A DNA stretch of 64,000 bases from a bacterium (lineage in GTDB: Bacteria > Bdellovibrionota_B > Oligoflexia > Silvanigrellales > Silvanigrellaceae), in assembly GCA_009918675.1 (NCBI GenBank), contig RGDM01000014.1:1-64000 (forward strand), written 5' to 3'. The notes below the pieces were generated by a model that worked only from the letters and a program-made list of their open reading frames with translations, ran no database searches and had not been told where the DNA came from. The position numbers and the translations under genes are program-made. Within the stretch, counting starts at the first letter, position 1; every line of letters starts with the position of its first letter. This document shows positions 37,844-47,920 of this stretch, one piece after another.

Positions 37844-40253
37844 CGCTTGGAGCAGGCCAGCCACCCTGCAACGTTTCGTTCCAAAGGTCATCGATTTGAG
37901 AAACATAGTGAATCTCAGCACGCTTGCGCAACGATGCAGGAAGCTCTGCGATGGCTGATTTATTCTTCTCGGGCACACAAATTTTCTTAATTCCAACACG
38001 TAACGCGGCAAGAATCTTTTCGCGCAAACCACCCACAGGCAGAACTCGACCGTGTAAGGTTAGCTCACCCGTCATCGCAACATCCTGGCGAATCGGACGC
38101 TTCACAAATGCCGAGAGTAACGCACAGGCAATTGTCACACCAGCGCTTGGACCATCTTTTGGAATCGCTCCCGCAGGGAAATGCAGGTGGACATCCATTT
38201 CTGTAAACATCTTCGCATCAATTCCAAGAGACGCAGAACGGCTCTTGATGTGACTCAACGCCGCATGAGCAGACTCTTTCATCACGTCGCCCAATTGGCC
38301 GGTAAGAATCAAGGAACCTTTGCCAGGGAGTAAATTCACTTCGATATAAAGAATTTCTCCACCCACTGAGGTGTACGCCAACCCTGTTGCAACACCAACA
38401 CGTTGTGCAGTGCAGTCATGCTCTTCCGAAGTGTAACGCTCTTCACCCAAAAGCTCACGTGCAACCTTGGGAGTTACCTTCCACACCTTGCGGCTCTTGC
38501 CCGTTGCATCCGATTCAGCAACATTGCGGGCAATCTTACGAGTGATTGAAGCTATGTGCTTTTCAAGATGACGCAGGCCGGATTCGCGTGTGTAGCTATT
38601 TATCATCAACTCGACGGCTGAGTCTTGGATTTGCACCAAGTCAGATGTCAATCCCGTTTGCTCAATCGATTTCGGAATAATGTATTGCTTCGCAATCTCA
38701 CGTTTCTCGTCTTCGCTGTAGCCGCTGACCTCAATAACTTCCAATCGATCACGCAACGGCGCAGGAATTGTGTCGAGCCGATTTGCGTTGGCAATAAACA
38801 TAACCTGGCTGAGGTCAAAAGGAACGTTGATGTAGTGATCGGAGAAATTATGATTTTGCTCCGGATCAAGAACTTCAAGCAATGCTGAAGCAGGATCACC
38901 TTTGTAGTCTGAACCCAGTTTATCAATTTCGTCGAGCATGATAACAGGATTTTTCACCTGAACATTTTTGAGCGCCTGCATCAAACGTCCGGGCTGAGCA
39001 CCAACATACGTGCGGCGATGGCCACGGATTTCCGCTTCATCGCGCATTCCACCCAGACTCAAGCGAACGAACTTACGACCCAATGATTTTGCAATTGAAC
39101 GGCCCAAACTTGTTTTACCCACTCCAGGAGGTCCAACGAAGCAAATGATTGGCCCCTTGGCATCTGGATTGAGCTTCTTGACCGCAATGAACTCGAGAAT
39201 TCTGTCTTTGATTTTCTCGAGTCCAAAGTGATCTTCCTCAAGAATTTTTTGGCACTGAATAATATCAAGATTGATTTCACTCGCTTTCGCCCATGGCAAC
39301 TCACAGAGCCATTCAATATAAGTGCGCGTGATGGTTGCTTCACTTGAATCCTGATTCATGCGCTCAAGACGTTTGATTTGCTTGCTGGCTTCTGCCAAAG
39401 CATCGGACGACATCTGCGCGCGTTGAATCCGATCGCGCAGCTCTTCAAGATCATCTTTACCGTCAAGTTCGCCCAGTTCAGAGCGAATTGCACGCAGCTG
39501 CTCACGCAGATAGTGCTCACGACTTGCACGGCCCACTTCCTCTTTGGCTGCAGATTGAATTCGCTGCTGTGCGCTGTGAACCTCAACTTCGCGAACGAGC
39601 AATTTGTGAACCCTACGCAGACGCTCAAGACCACCCGTTGTGGCCAGAACCCACTGTGCATCGGCAATTTTCAAATTCATGTTGCTTGCAACAAGATCCG
39701 CAAGACGACCTGGATCAGTGACATCATCAAGCAGGACAAGAATATCAGGAGTCAGTGCTTTGCCAAGCGCAACCAATTTTTCAAGTTGATCGCGGACTGT
39801 CCGAGAAAGCGCTTCTGCCTCCGAAGCCATCTCTTTATTGATTTCTTCATCCGCAAGCGCACTCACCTTCACCAATGGAAAAGGTTCCTGCTGGAGAAGT
39901 TCTTTGATGCAGGCTTTACGAACACCCTGAACCAAAACCTTAACCCGGCCATCAGGTAAGCGACGTGTGCGCATGACCATTGCAACCGTTCCAACATCAT
40001 ACACATCAAAAGGAACGGGCGACGACGCTGCCAGCTCTGTTGTGCCGTTGTTTTCCGGTGAACGACCGGATGCGTTATCGACTTGAAATGCAGACAGCAG
40101 AATAAGCTTGTCTTTTGCCATAGCCGATTCCACAGCTTTCAAGCAGACGTCTTCAGCAATAAAGACTGGAAGAATCATCTGCGGAAAAACGACGATGTCT
40201 TTCAAAGGAAGCAGGGGAATTTGCTCCGGGAGTTTGTCTTGAACAAGCTGCAT
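37761..40253 (-). CDS. lon: ATP-dependent protease La (LonA)
   Basis: This is the cytosolic AAA+ serine protease for damaged and regulatory proteins. The ATG at 40253 (AAGGAG ten bases upstream) gives 830 residues. The N-terminal LON substrate domain starts IPLLPLKDIVVFP. The ATPase domain carries GPPGVGKT (about 374-381) and IMLDEIDKLG. The protease domain has PKDGPSAG (catalytic Ser) and VGGLREKILAA (catalytic Lys). The last 35 residues after DDLWNETLQG are extra, Gly/Ala-rich, and overlap nnr. It follows clpP and clpX, a conserved order. A terminator precedes it, so it probably has its own promoter. Confidence 0.97.
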   Translation of the reverse strand: MQLVQDKLPEQIPLLPLKDIVVFPQMILPVFIAEDVCLKAVESAMAKDKLILLSAFQVDNASGRSPENNGTTELAASSPVPFDVYDVGTVAMVMRTRRLPDGRVKVLVQGVRKACIKELLQQEPFPLVKVSALADEEINKEMASEAEALSRTVRDQLEKLVALGKALTPDILVLLDDVTDPGRLADLVASNMNLKIADAQWVLATTGGLERLRRVHKLLVREVEVHSAQQRIQSAAKEEVGRASREHYLREQLRAIRSELGELDGKDDLEELRDRIQRAQMSSDALAEASKQIKRLERMNQDSSEATITRTYIEWLCELPWAKASEINLDIIQCQKILEEDHFGLEKIKDRILEFIAVKKLNPDAKGPIICFVGPPGVGKTSLGRSIAKSLGRKFVRLSLGGMRDEAEIRGHRRTYVGAQPGRLMQALKNVQVKNPVIMLDEIDKLGSDYKGDPASALLEVLDPEQNHNFSDHYINVPFDLSQVMFIANANRLDTIPAPLRDRLEVIEVSGYSEDEKREIAKQYIIPKSIEQTGLTSDLVQIQDSAVELMINSYTRESGLRHLEKHIASITRKIARNVAESDATGKSRKVWKVTPKVARELLGEERYTSEEHDCTAQRVGVATGLAYTSVGGEILYIEVNLLPGKGSLILTGQLGDVMKESAHAALSHIKSRSASLGIDAKMFTEMDVHLHFPAGAIPKDGPSAGVTIACALLSAFVKRPIRQDVAMTGELTLHGRVLPVGGLREKILAALRVGIKKICVPEKNKSAIAELPASLRKRAEIHYVSQIDDLWNETLQGGWPAPSVTTGVEGAAAGGQVRLVAESVQQDSAH

Positions 40254-40353
40254 GCCGTGCGTTCTCCTTGAATTGCCCAAAGGGCAGGTTCTTCTTTAAT
40301 TGTGAGGGAACGCGCGTGGAGCAAGTGAGTCGCGAAAATGTCATGCGGCGAGG

Positions 40354-40391
40354 AAAAAAAAGCACCCCGTATGCAATTTGCACACGGGGTG
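40354..40391 (-). terminator. clpX rho-independent terminator
   Basis: On the minus strand CACCCCGT (40391-40384) pairs with ACGGGGTG (40370-40363), extended by an inner TGCA/TGCA pairing. It is followed by eight T. It lies 24 bp after the clpX stop and separates clpX from lon. Confidence 0.85.
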
Positions 40392-40414
40392 AGCGAACGA
40401 AGACTTGGAGTGCG

Positions 40415-41806
40415 TTATTTTTTTGAACCTGTCGATTTCGCTGCTGCCGCTTTGCCTGTTGCTGGAGCAGTTGCCGGAGCTGCGGAGGCAGTCACTTTTG
40501 CAGCGAGTCGCTCGTTGCGTGCGGCAATTTCATCTTCAGTGAAATACGTATATTGCGGGTGCTTCCCATCGCTGATGCATTCACCTGAAACAATCACTTC
40601 TTTCACATTTTTCATGCTTGGCAATTCAAACATGGTCTCGAGCATCACGTCTTCCAAAATTGCCCGCAAACCACGTGCACCTGTCTTGCGTTTGAGAGCC
40701 TCATGCGCAACTGCAGTCAAGGCCTCTGGTTCAAACACCAGGCTCACTCGTTCGTATGCAAACAAACGTTGGTATTGCTTAACAATCGCATTTTTGGGTT
40801 CTGCGAGAATCTTTACCAATGCAACATCGTCAAGCTCAGCAAGCGTCACCACCACCGGCAAGCGTCCCATGAATTCAGGAATCATCCCGAACTTAAGAAG
40901 GTCTTCGACTCGCACCTTGGCAAATAATTCAGTGACGTTCAGCTTGTTCCGACTTTTTACGTCAGCACCAAAGCCCATGGAATTGGAATCCATACGCGCA
41001 CGAATGATTTCCTCGAGACCTGCAAAAGCACCGCCACAGATAAACAGGATGTTGGTGGTGTCCACTTGCAAAAATTCTTGCTGAGGATGTTTACGTCCGC
41101 CACGCGGAGGAACGTTGGAGACGGTCCCTTCGAGCAATTTCAGAAGCGCTTGCTGCACACCTTCACCCGACACATCACGAGTGATTGAAGTGTTTTCACC
41201 CTTGCGCGCGATTTTGTCGATTTCATCAATATAAGCAATTCCCTTTTGAGCTTGCTCCACATCAAAATCAGCGGCCTGCAGAAGGTTCAAAATAATGTTC
41301 TCAACGTCCTCACCCACGTAGCCAGCCTCTGTCAGGTTGGTGGCGTCGGCAATCGTGAATGGCACTTGCAGAATGCGCGCCATACTTTGTGCAAGCAGAG
41401 TTTTACCCGAACCTGTTGGACCAATCAGAAGGATGTTGCTCTTGGCAAGCTCGACTTCATCTTTGTTCTGAGCGTTCGAGTGCTCAATACGTTTGTAGTG
41501 GTTATGAACAGCAACCGAGAGAACTTTCTTCGCACGCTCCTGACCAATCACATAGTCATCAAGAACCTTTTTGATTTCCGAAGGACTCGGAACTCCCTCA
41601 ACCGCACCCACCACATCATCCTTTTCCATTTCCTCGGCGATGATGTCGTTACACAGTGCAATGCACTCGTCGCAGATATACACGTTGGGCCCGGCGATCA
41701 GTTTTTTAACTTCGCGCTGGCTTTTTCCGCAGAAGCTGCAATGGAGACCGTGCAGGTTTCCACCGTTGCCTCGGGTCGCTGAGAAATCAATTCCATGAGT
41801 TGTCAT
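40415..41806 (-). CDS. clpX: ClpX, ATPase subunit of ClpXP
   Basis: The ATG at 41806 gives 463 residues. The N-terminal zinc-binding domain has [14 protein letters not shown] and YICDECI. The AAA+ core has [21 protein letters not shown] (pore loop), [12 protein letters not shown] and sensor [10 protein letters not shown]. The ClpP-docking IGF-type loop appears as FGADVKSRN (GFGA), which is atypical but in the correct place. The C-terminal 40 residues form an Ala/Thr/Lys-rich tail not usual in ClpX. It is preceded by clpP with 73 bp between. Confidence 0.96.
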   Translation of the reverse strand: MTTHGIDFSATRGNGGNLHGLHCSFCGKSQREVKKLIAGPNVYICDECIALCNDIIAEEMEKDDVVGAVEGVPSPSEIKKVLDDYVIGQERAKKVLSVAVHNHYKRIEHSNAQNKDEVELAKSNILLIGPTGSGKTLLAQSMARILQVPFTIADATNLTEAGYVGEDVENIILNLLQAADFDVEQAQKGIAYIDEIDKIARKGENTSITRDVSGEGVQQALLKLLEGTVSNVPPRGGRKHPQQEFLQVDTTNILFICGGAFAGLEEIIRARMDSNSMGFGADVKSRNKLNVTELFAKVRVEDLLKFGMIPEFMGRLPVVVTLAELDDVALVKILAEPKNAIVKQYQRLFAYERVSLVFEPEALTAVAHEALKRKTGARGLRAILEDVMLETMFELPSMKNVKEVIVSGECISDGKHPQYTYFTEDEIAARNERLAAKVTASAAPATAPATGKAAAAKSTGSKK

Positions 41807-41879
41807 AGGGTTCCACCCCGCAAAAAAACTGCCCGCAAAGCCAACACAAAACAAAGTTCAATCAGTCTGCTTCATTCCG

Positions 41880-42488
41880 TTACAAACCTGTATAGGCTGG
41901 TCGGTCGGAACGCGGCATCAACAGATCGTCCACAATTCCATAATCCTTAGCCTCTTTTGCTCCCATGAAGAAATCCCGCTCTGCATCGGCCTCAATTTCC
42001 TTAACAGATTTGCCAGTATGCAGCGCCAAGATTTCGTTGAGACGCTTTTTGAGAGAGAGGATCTCGCGCGCCTGGATCGCGATGTCGCTGGCCTGACCAC
42101 CGGCCCCACCGGACGGCTGGTGAATCATGATCCGGCTATTTGGCAGGGCAAACCGCTTGCCCTTGGCACCCGCAGCGAGCAGCAATGCTGCAGCGCTCGC
42201 GCACTGGCCCACACAATAGGTGCGCACCTGAGGACGAATCACCTGCATGGCATCGTAAATTGCAAGGCCGGCGGTGACGCTGCCACCCGGGCTATTGATA
42301 TAGAAGTTGATGTCTTTCTCAGGATCTTGAGATTCAAGAAAAAGCAGCTGAGCCACAATGAGATTTGCCACTTCGTCGTAGACAGGCGTGCCCAAAAAAA
42401 TAATCCGGTCTTTTAACAACCGCGACCAGATATCGTAACTACGTTCACCCCGGTTGGTTTGCTCAACGACTATTGGGACTAATGGCAT
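41880..42488 (-). CDS. clpP: ClpP, proteolytic subunit of ClpXP
   Basis: The ATG at 42488 (GAGG nine bases upstream) gives 202 residues starting [19 protein letters not shown], the canonical N-terminus. An upstream in-frame extension is not supported. The catalytic serine is in [15 protein letters not shown] and the histidine in [27 protein letters not shown] provides the oxyanion strand. Serine surroundings CASAA replace the more common AASMG or AASAG. It heads the clpP-clpX pair; no trigger-factor gene precedes it. Confidence 0.96.
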   Translation of the reverse strand: MPLVPIVVEQTNRGERSYDIWSRLLKDRIIFLGTPVYDEVANLIVAQLLFLESQDPEKDINFYINSPGGSVTAGLAIYDAMQVIRPQVRTYCVGQCASAAALLLAAGAKGKRFALPNSRIMIHQPSGGAGGQASDIAIQAREILSLKKRLNEILALHTGKSVKEIEADAERDFFMGAKEAKDYGIVDDLLMPRSDRPAYTGL

Positions 42489-42611
42489 GTGCTGAAACCT
42501 CATTTTGCTTTCGCCCGGTACTTTGCCATCCTTCACTTGCAGGACGAGCCGTTTGCCGAGACACTCAACCCAGACTTGGTACCTTAGCATTCTGTCGGAA
42601 GGAGACTGCCG

Positions 42612-43430
42612 ATGCCATATCCATTCCCGCCGCCTAACGGTCCAGAATTTGACAACTGCAATTTCTGGATCACTGGAGCCACATCCGGAATGGGGCTTGC
42701 CATCGCGCAACGTCTAGCCACCCTCGGAGCCTCGCTGTGGATCATGGCCCGGAACGAAGCAAATCTGCAAGCAACCGCGCAACAACTGCGCTTGGCTGGT
42801 GCAAAAAACGTCATTACCGTCGCACTTGATCTCACCCGTCCACATCTCTACGAATACATCCGTCGTCAAGTCGACAAGGTAACATTTCGAGGAGTGCTTA
42901 TAAACGGCGGTGGTCCGCACGGTGGTAAGTCGCTCGATTTTTCGGCAGCCGACTACGATCAAGCACATGCGCTTTTGCTGCGCGGACCTGCGCTGCTGTT
43001 GCAAGCCTTGTTACCTCAGCTGGAACCACAGACGGGCAGTGTGGTCGCAATTTCAAGCACAACAGTGAAAGAGCTCAATCCATACCTGCCATTGTCTGGC
43101 GCATATCGGGCGGGATTTTCGGCGCTTCTCAAGGCATTTGCCGAAGAGTTGGGCAAGAGAGGGATCCGTGTCAACAGCATCGCACCTGGCTATGTTCGCA
43201 CTGAAAAGCTGCAAGATTTGCAGGCCTACGAAGCTCAGCAACAGTTCGGCTCAGACTCTCCCGAAGCTCAGAAAAAAATAGCCGATGATTGGGCGGCACT
43301 CTCACCAATGAATCGCCTCATTGAAACCTCAGAAATCGCCGACCTTTGCCTGTTTCTTTTTTCAACGGCGAGTTACGCAATAACCGGACAAACTCTTGTT
43401 GCTGATGCCGGACAACTGCGTCTGTATTAG
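42612..43430 (+). CDS. SDR-family oxidoreductase lacking the canonical YxxxK lysine
   Basis: The 272-residue protein has the Rossmann motif TGATSGMG (about 21-28), [10 protein letters not shown] in the place of the NNAG motif, ISSTTVKE with the catalytic-type serine, then [20 protein letters not shown] and [15 protein letters not shown]. The tyrosine in AYRAGF is followed four residues later by Phe rather than Lys. This layout (RAG instead of SASKA) matches the beta-ketoacyl-reductase-like subgroup of atypical SDRs, whose substrates are mostly unknown. GGAG precedes the start. It is divergent from clpP. Confidence 0.85.
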   Translation: MPYPFPPPNGPEFDNCNFWITGATSGMGLAIAQRLATLGASLWIMARNEANLQATAQQLRLAGAKNVITVALDLTRPHLYEYIRRQVDKVTFRGVLINGGGPHGGKSLDFSAADYDQAHALLLRGPALLLQALLPQLEPQTGSVVAISSTTVKELNPYLPLSGAYRAGFSALLKAFAEELGKRGIRVNSIAPGYVRTEKLQDLQAYEAQQQFGSDSPEAQKKIADDWAALSPMNRLIETSEIADLCLFLFSTASYAITGQTLVADAGQLRLY

Positions 43431-43609
43431 AAAAGGAGCTAGCTTACAGTCGAACCAACTTCAATTCTCCTGCGCAGTGTTTTGCAATCCATGACTTTCT
43501 CCGTTGTTCTAATTGCGTCTTTGCAAATTTTCTTATTCAATAAAAAACGGCGCACTTGCGTCGATCGCCATCAATTCACAACTCATTCTCGCAGATGGAG
43601 CTCACAACA

Positions 43610-44611
43610 ATGGCTCAAGATTCTCCAACCATTGGACACAAACACCAACGCCTCCGGCGTTTGCGACAATCCGAGGCTCTTCGTGCCATGGTCGCTGAAG
43701 TTGAACTCAACAAAGCCGATCTCATCTGCCCTATTTTTGTCAGCGAAATAAACTCACAAAGAACACCCATCGCAAGTTTACCCGGCGTGGAGCGCATTCC
43801 CTTGGCAGAATTGGCCGATGAAGCCAAACGCATCTCAGCACTTGGACTAAAATCAGTTCTCCTGTTTCCCGTTGTGGATCCAGCAAAAAAAACCAACGAC
43901 GGTCGCGAAGCCTACAATCCCAACGGACTCATTCAACAAGCCATCGCATGCGTGCGGCATGCAGCTCCAGAACTCGTGGTGATGGCCGACGTTGCACTCG
44001 ATCCATTCACCACCCATGGCCACGACGGAATTCTTTCTTCGGACGGGACAATCTTAAACGATGAAACCGTTGATGCGCTTGTCAAAATGTCACTCACTCT
44101 CGCCAGCGCCGGCGTTCACTTTGTTGCACCAAGCGACATGATGGACGGACGTGTTTGTGCCATTCGTCAGGCTCTCGATTTTGCAAAACACGAGCAGGTG
44201 AGTCTGCTTGCCTACAGTGCCAAATACGCATCTGCATTCTATGGTCCGTTTCGCGAAGCGCTTGGATCAGGCGCGCGCGGCCTCGATAAAAAAACCTATC
44301 AACTGAACTACACCAACATCCGCGAAGCACTTCTCGAAGCCGAATTCGATGAAGCCGAAGGAGCAGACATGATCATGGTAAAGCCAGGATTGTGTTACCT
44401 CGACATCCTTTGCAGAATCCGCGCCCGCACCCAGAAACCGCTGGTCATGTACCATGTGAGCGGTGAATACGCGATGCTCAAAGCCGCGGTTGAAAAAACA
44501 TGGCTCGACGAAAAACCTGCGGTTCTTGAAACTCTGACATCAATGAAAAGGGCAGGTGCAGATCTCATTGTCACTTACTACGCGCAATGGGCTGCAAAAA
44601 ATTTATTCTAA
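43610..44611 (+). CDS. hemB: Porphobilinogen synthase (5-aminolevulinate dehydratase)
   Basis: This enzyme condenses two 5-aminolevulinates in heme synthesis. The ATG at 43610 (GGAG nine bases upstream) gives 333 residues; an ATG at 43595 is also possible. The Schiff-base lysines are K205 in AYSAKYASAFYGPFRE and K258 in MIMVKPGLCYLD. The metal loop reads DVALDPFTTHGHDG, with Asp in the positions where zinc enzymes have Cys, so a magnesium-dependent enzyme is expected. YHVSGEYAML is the C-terminal motif. Confidence 0.95.
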   Translation: MAQDSPTIGHKHQRLRRLRQSEALRAMVAEVELNKADLICPIFVSEINSQRTPIASLPGVERIPLAELADEAKRISALGLKSVLLFPVVDPAKKTNDGREAYNPNGLIQQAIACVRHAAPELVVMADVALDPFTTHGHDGILSSDGTILNDETVDALVKMSLTLASAGVHFVAPSDMMDGRVCAIRQALDFAKHEQVSLLAYSAKYASAFYGPFREALGSGARGLDKKTYQLNYTNIREALLEAEFDEAEGADMIMVKPGLCYLDILCRIRARTQKPLVMYHVSGEYAMLKAAVEKTWLDEKPAVLETLTSMKRAGADLIVTYYAQWAAKNLF

Positions 44612-44910
44612 GCAATATTTGGGTCTTTGCGCGCACTCTCATCAAGCTCTTGGATCCGCTCATTGAGGCGCTCTCATAAATCTACGAGACCCAGCCACGG
44701 GGGCACTGCGAAGAGAGGCAATGTCTCAACATCCGGGGCTCATCAAACGAAATGAGACAAAATATAACCAAACTTTATTCGTTTGTCTCATGCTTTTATC
44801 AATGATTTCAATGTTAAAAAAAAGTTCTTGAGAGACAGAATAATTTGCCGATAAGAGAAAAGTCAGGGTTGGAAAGCAACCCGACGAACCCAGTCTTTAG
44901 GAGGTGCCTT
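44612..44910. promoter_or_regulatory. Intergenic region with a 10-bp inverted repeat
   Basis: This 299-bp gap holds no coding frame that can be supported. ATGAGACAAA (44752-44761) and TTTGTCTCAT (44782-44791) form a perfect inverted repeat with a 20-bp AT-rich centre. It is upstream of the His/Gly-rich lipoprotein and could be an operator. AGGAGG for the next gene lies at its right end. Confidence 0.45.
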
Positions 44911-45645
44911 ATGAAGTCCAACTCTCTTCGTAGCAGTGTCCTTTCAAGTCTCTGTCTCCTTGCGCTCTCGGTTGCCGCCTGTGGACAAATCGACACATTG
45001 TTGACCAAGCAAGGCGACAACAAGTCGGAACAACAAAGCTCAACCTATGATTCAGAAAATTCACAACTCTTGGATGGCACATTCAGCGCTGCCGCGGGGT
45101 CAAGCGACCCTTCACTCCGTCCTTATCCAATGGATGGATTGGCAGGCCGCGGAGAATTTGAAGGTGATGATCGTGGCGATGATCATGGTCGCGGCCGAGG
45201 CGGTCATCATGGTGGTGGCCATGGCCCACATGGCTCTGGAAAAGGCCGCGGAGATAAAGGCCCACCGGCTCTTCCCGCAGACATCGAAGCACTGATGAAA
45301 GCAGCAGACGCTAAGAAAGATACAGTGCTCAAAATTGATCGTGCAAAAGTCGACGAGATTCTCAAAGCGATGCGTACAGACCTTGAAGCGTTGCGCACCG
45401 TTGCTGTCAGCCGCGAAGATTTTCAGGCTCAGGCCAAAACAATTCAGGACAAATATACACCCCAACTGCGTGCCGTTGTGCCTGCATTTGAAACCCTCAG
45501 CCAAGAACAAAAGGATCGCGTTAAGGCACTGCACGACCTGCAAAAGAAAGTCATCGACGGCTGCGTTGCGCGCGGAGCCGATGCTGCCAGCGCAACCTGC
45601 ACAACCGCAAAATCGGACTTGCAAGCCAACATCGACGCCCCATAA
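44911..45645 (+). CDS. His/Gly-rich lipoprotein, possibly metal-binding
   Basis: The ATG at 44911 follows AGGAGG. The 244-residue product has a signal peptide ending LSVAAC. Residues about 80-115 are a DDRGDDHGRGRGGHHGGGHG-like tract with many His, Asp and Gly. A helical domain follows, in which FETLSQEQKDRVKALHDL recalls the LTxxQ motifs of Spy/CpxP and ZraP-like periplasmic metal or stress proteins. Two cysteines near the end (DGCVARG, SATCTTA) may pair. A role in metal binding or envelope stress is inferred. An inverted repeat lies upstream. Confidence 0.75.
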   Translation: MKSNSLRSSVLSSLCLLALSVAACGQIDTLLTKQGDNKSEQQSSTYDSENSQLLDGTFSAAAGSSDPSLRPYPMDGLAGRGEFEGDDRGDDHGRGRGGHHGGGHGPHGSGKGRGDKGPPALPADIEALMKAADAKKDTVLKIDRAKVDEILKAMRTDLEALRTVAVSREDFQAQAKTIQDKYTPQLRAVVPAFETLSQEQKDRVKALHDLQKKVIDGCVARGADAASATCTTAKSDLQANIDAP

Positions 45646-45670
45646 GACAGGTCCTGTCGAAAGTTCAAAC

Positions 45671-45716
45671 ATCCCAGGCTCAAGGAAGTGGATTTTCATG
45701 AGCTTGGGATTTTTCT
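45671..45716 (+). terminator. Terminator of the His/Gly-rich lipoprotein gene, overlapping the kinase 3' end
   Basis: ATCCCAGGCTCA (45671-45682) pairs with TGAGCTTGGGAT (45699-45710), 12 bp with one G-T pair, followed by TTTTC. It overlaps the last codons of the convergent hybrid kinase gene. Confidence 0.75.
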
Positions 45717-47920
45717 TGACTCCAACGCTTCAAGGCTGAAATTAAGTGATGCAACTCAATTGGCTTGGCAATGTAGTCATTCATTCCTGCCGCAATACAA
45801 GCGTCGCGATCAGAAGTCAGTGCGCCAGCTGTCATTGCAATAATCACCGGCTGCGCACCACAAGACACTTTGCGAATCTCGCGAGTCGCAGCCAAACCGT
45901 CCATTTCGGGCATTTGCACGTCCATGAAGATCAAATCAAAATGTTCAAGCTTCGCGCGTTCAACTGCGGCGCGTCCGTGCGAAACAATGACCGGTTGATA
46001 ACCAAGTTTTTCTAACAATCGCAGAATTAGTTTTTGATTCACAAGATTATCTTCTGCAACAAGAATCTTCAACGGAAACTCTGAGGCAAGATGCTGGCTC
46101 AACTGAGAAAAACGCCGCCCCTCCACGGAACGTGGCGGAGCGCTCAAATTTCCATGCAAATGCTGGCCGACAGGCGAATCTACAATTTCTTTCGAAGGGG
46201 CTCTTTTAAGGGGCAACTCAAAATAAAAGACCGCCCCTTCTCCCAACTCACTCTCAACCCAAATACGACCACCCATAATTTTCACCAGTCGTTGGCAAAT
46301 CGCCAAACCCAAACCCGTTCCACCAAATTTACGTGTTGTGCTTGAGTCTGCTTGCGCAAATGCTTTGAATAAACGGCTCGATTGTTGCTCCGACAAACCT
46401 ATCCCAGTGTCTCGAACAGAAAACCGAAAAACTTCGCTGTCAGCCGATTTTCCTTGCCAGTTCAGATCTATAGAGACACTCCCTGTTGGGGTGAACTTAA
46501 TCGCATTATTGGTAAGATTCAGTAAAATCTGCCGCAGCCGACTTGCATCAACGAGCCAGCGTCCTTGAATCTCGGGCCGATCTTTGAATTCAAGCTGCAA
46601 CCCCTTTTTTCGTGCCGAATGCTGAAGCACATCAACAACCGACTGCACACAAATCTTCAGATCGGTCGGGAGAAATTCAAGTTCAAATTGACCTGATTCA
46701 ATTTTCGCGAAATCAAGGACGTCGTTGATAACATTTAATAGGATATCACCGCAGCTGCGAATGGTGTCGACACTATCACGCTGTTCTTCGGTCAACATCG
46801 TCGACATCAACAGATCGGTCATTCCAATCACGCCGTTCATCGGCGTTCGCAGTTCGTGACTCATGATCGCAAAAAATTCAGAGCGTGCTTTCACAGCACT
46901 TTCGGCAAGCTCTTTCGCATCGAGCAATTCCTTGTTGCTGCGCAACATCTCAAAGCGGGCTTTATCAAACGCCAGAGCAAGCTGCTCCAATTCATCACTC
47001 GTCCCGGTGGGTGAGCATTTAATCCCGCTCTGCGGCGGCAAAGCAACCTTCCGACAAAGCTCAAGGATTGGCTTGGCCAACTGCGCACCGAAACGCTTTG
47101 CAAGCACAAAAGCAAGAGCGGTTAGCAACAATGAAAATGCAAACAACTGCAAAGCAAGCTGCAAAAGCGGCTTGAAATAAACATCTCGCGGAACACTGAT
47201 CCGCAGCTTGGTATCCAAGCCGCGAAGCAATGGAAAATATTCTTCCGCAGCCTGAGTTTCTAAAACGAAACCGCGTCGTTTCTTTTCTTCACTCTCCACC
47301 AAGACAGGATTGCCATGCATTTCATACTCAAGGTCGAAACTCTTTTCCTGAGACCAAAGATACTTTCTTTGCTCGTCAATACTCAAAAGCGAAAGTAAGA
47401 CTCCTTGTGGTGTTTCATAATAAAAAATCGGTTCAACAATCACAAAGTATCTAAAATCTGGTGAGAGGGTGATAAAACTTTTTCCCGAGTGCAAAACGGG
47501 TCTAAGAAATTCAAATGTAAGCCATGGCAGCGGGTCGGCACGGCTCGAATAAATTGGATGACCATCAAAACCCAACACGACCGTCGATGACAATCCGTGC
47601 GAGCGGTTGTAGTCCCTCACCAAGCCTGGAAGGTAAGAACGCAACGCTTCAGGGTCGATGAGGCTATTTACAATCAATCGATTGCTGCTCAAAGAGCGCG
47701 CAACACCTGCAACTTCACTCAGGCGATGCTCCAAGCTCTGCATCGATAAGCTCGATTGCAAGAGCAAAGAGCGCTTGAGCTCGTTTGTCAGAGTCACCGC
47801 AGACTGACCACCCACCAACAGCAGAACTGCCAGATTTGATAAAATAACGAAAACCGAAAAACGCCACACCAGACGGCGGCTCAAACGGCCCGACTGTTGA
47901 GTTGCTTGGTGCCAGTTCAT
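45680..47920 (-). CDS. Hybrid sensor histidine kinase with a receiver domain
   Basis: This 746-residue membrane kinase has two spans (about 20-42 and 255-275) enclosing a periplasmic sensor of about 210 residues. A HAMP-like segment (about 275-330) follows, then HisKA with H355 in [12 protein letters not shown], HATPase_c ([35 protein letters not shown]) and a receiver with D667 in [13 protein letters not shown]. Its start overlaps the stop of the chimeric binding protein (ATGA), so they are co-translated. With no output domain and an HPt gene nearby, a His-Asp-His relay is expected. The final response regulator is not in the window. Confidence 0.92.
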   Translation of the reverse strand: MNWHQATQQSGRLSRRLVWRFSVFVILSNLAVLLLVGGQSAVTLTNELKRSLLLQSSLSMQSLEHRLSEVAGVARSLSSNRLIVNSLIDPEALRSYLPGLVRDYNRSHGLSSTVVLGFDGHPIYSSRADPLPWLTFEFLRPVLHSGKSFITLSPDFRYFVIVEPIFYYETPQGVLLSLLSIDEQRKYLWSQEKSFDLEYEMHGNPVLVESEEKKRRGFVLETQAAEEYFPLLRGLDTKLRISVPRDVYFKPLLQLALQLFAFSLLLTALAFVLAKRFGAQLAKPILELCRKVALPPQSGIKCSPTGTSDELEQLALAFDKARFEMLRSNKELLDAKELAESAVKARSEFFAIMSHELRTPMNGVIGMTDLLMSTMLTEEQRDSVDTIRSCGDILLNVINDVLDFAKIESGQFELEFLPTDLKICVQSVVDVLQHSARKKGLQLEFKDRPEIQGRWLVDASRLRQILLNLTNNAIKFTPTGSVSIDLNWQGKSADSEVFRFSVRDTGIGLSEQQSSRLFKAFAQADSSTTRKFGGTGLGLAICQRLVKIMGGRIWVESELGEGAVFYFELPLKRAPSKEIVDSPVGQHLHGNLSAPPRSVEGRRFSQLSQHLASEFPLKILVAEDNLVNQKLILRLLEKLGYQPVIVSHGRAAVERAKLEHFDLIFMDVQMPEMDGLAATREIRKVSCGAQPVIIAMTAGALTSDRDACIAAGMNDYIAKPIELHHLISALKRWSQEKSQAHENPLP

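Noticed and set aside
43482..43751. 89-codon frame overlapping the hemB start
   Set aside because: Overlaps the hemB N-terminus in another frame and has no distinguishing features.
44612..44750. tRNA or small RNA gene in the gap after hemB
   Set aside because: No cloverleaf, T-loop motif or terminator could be drawn.
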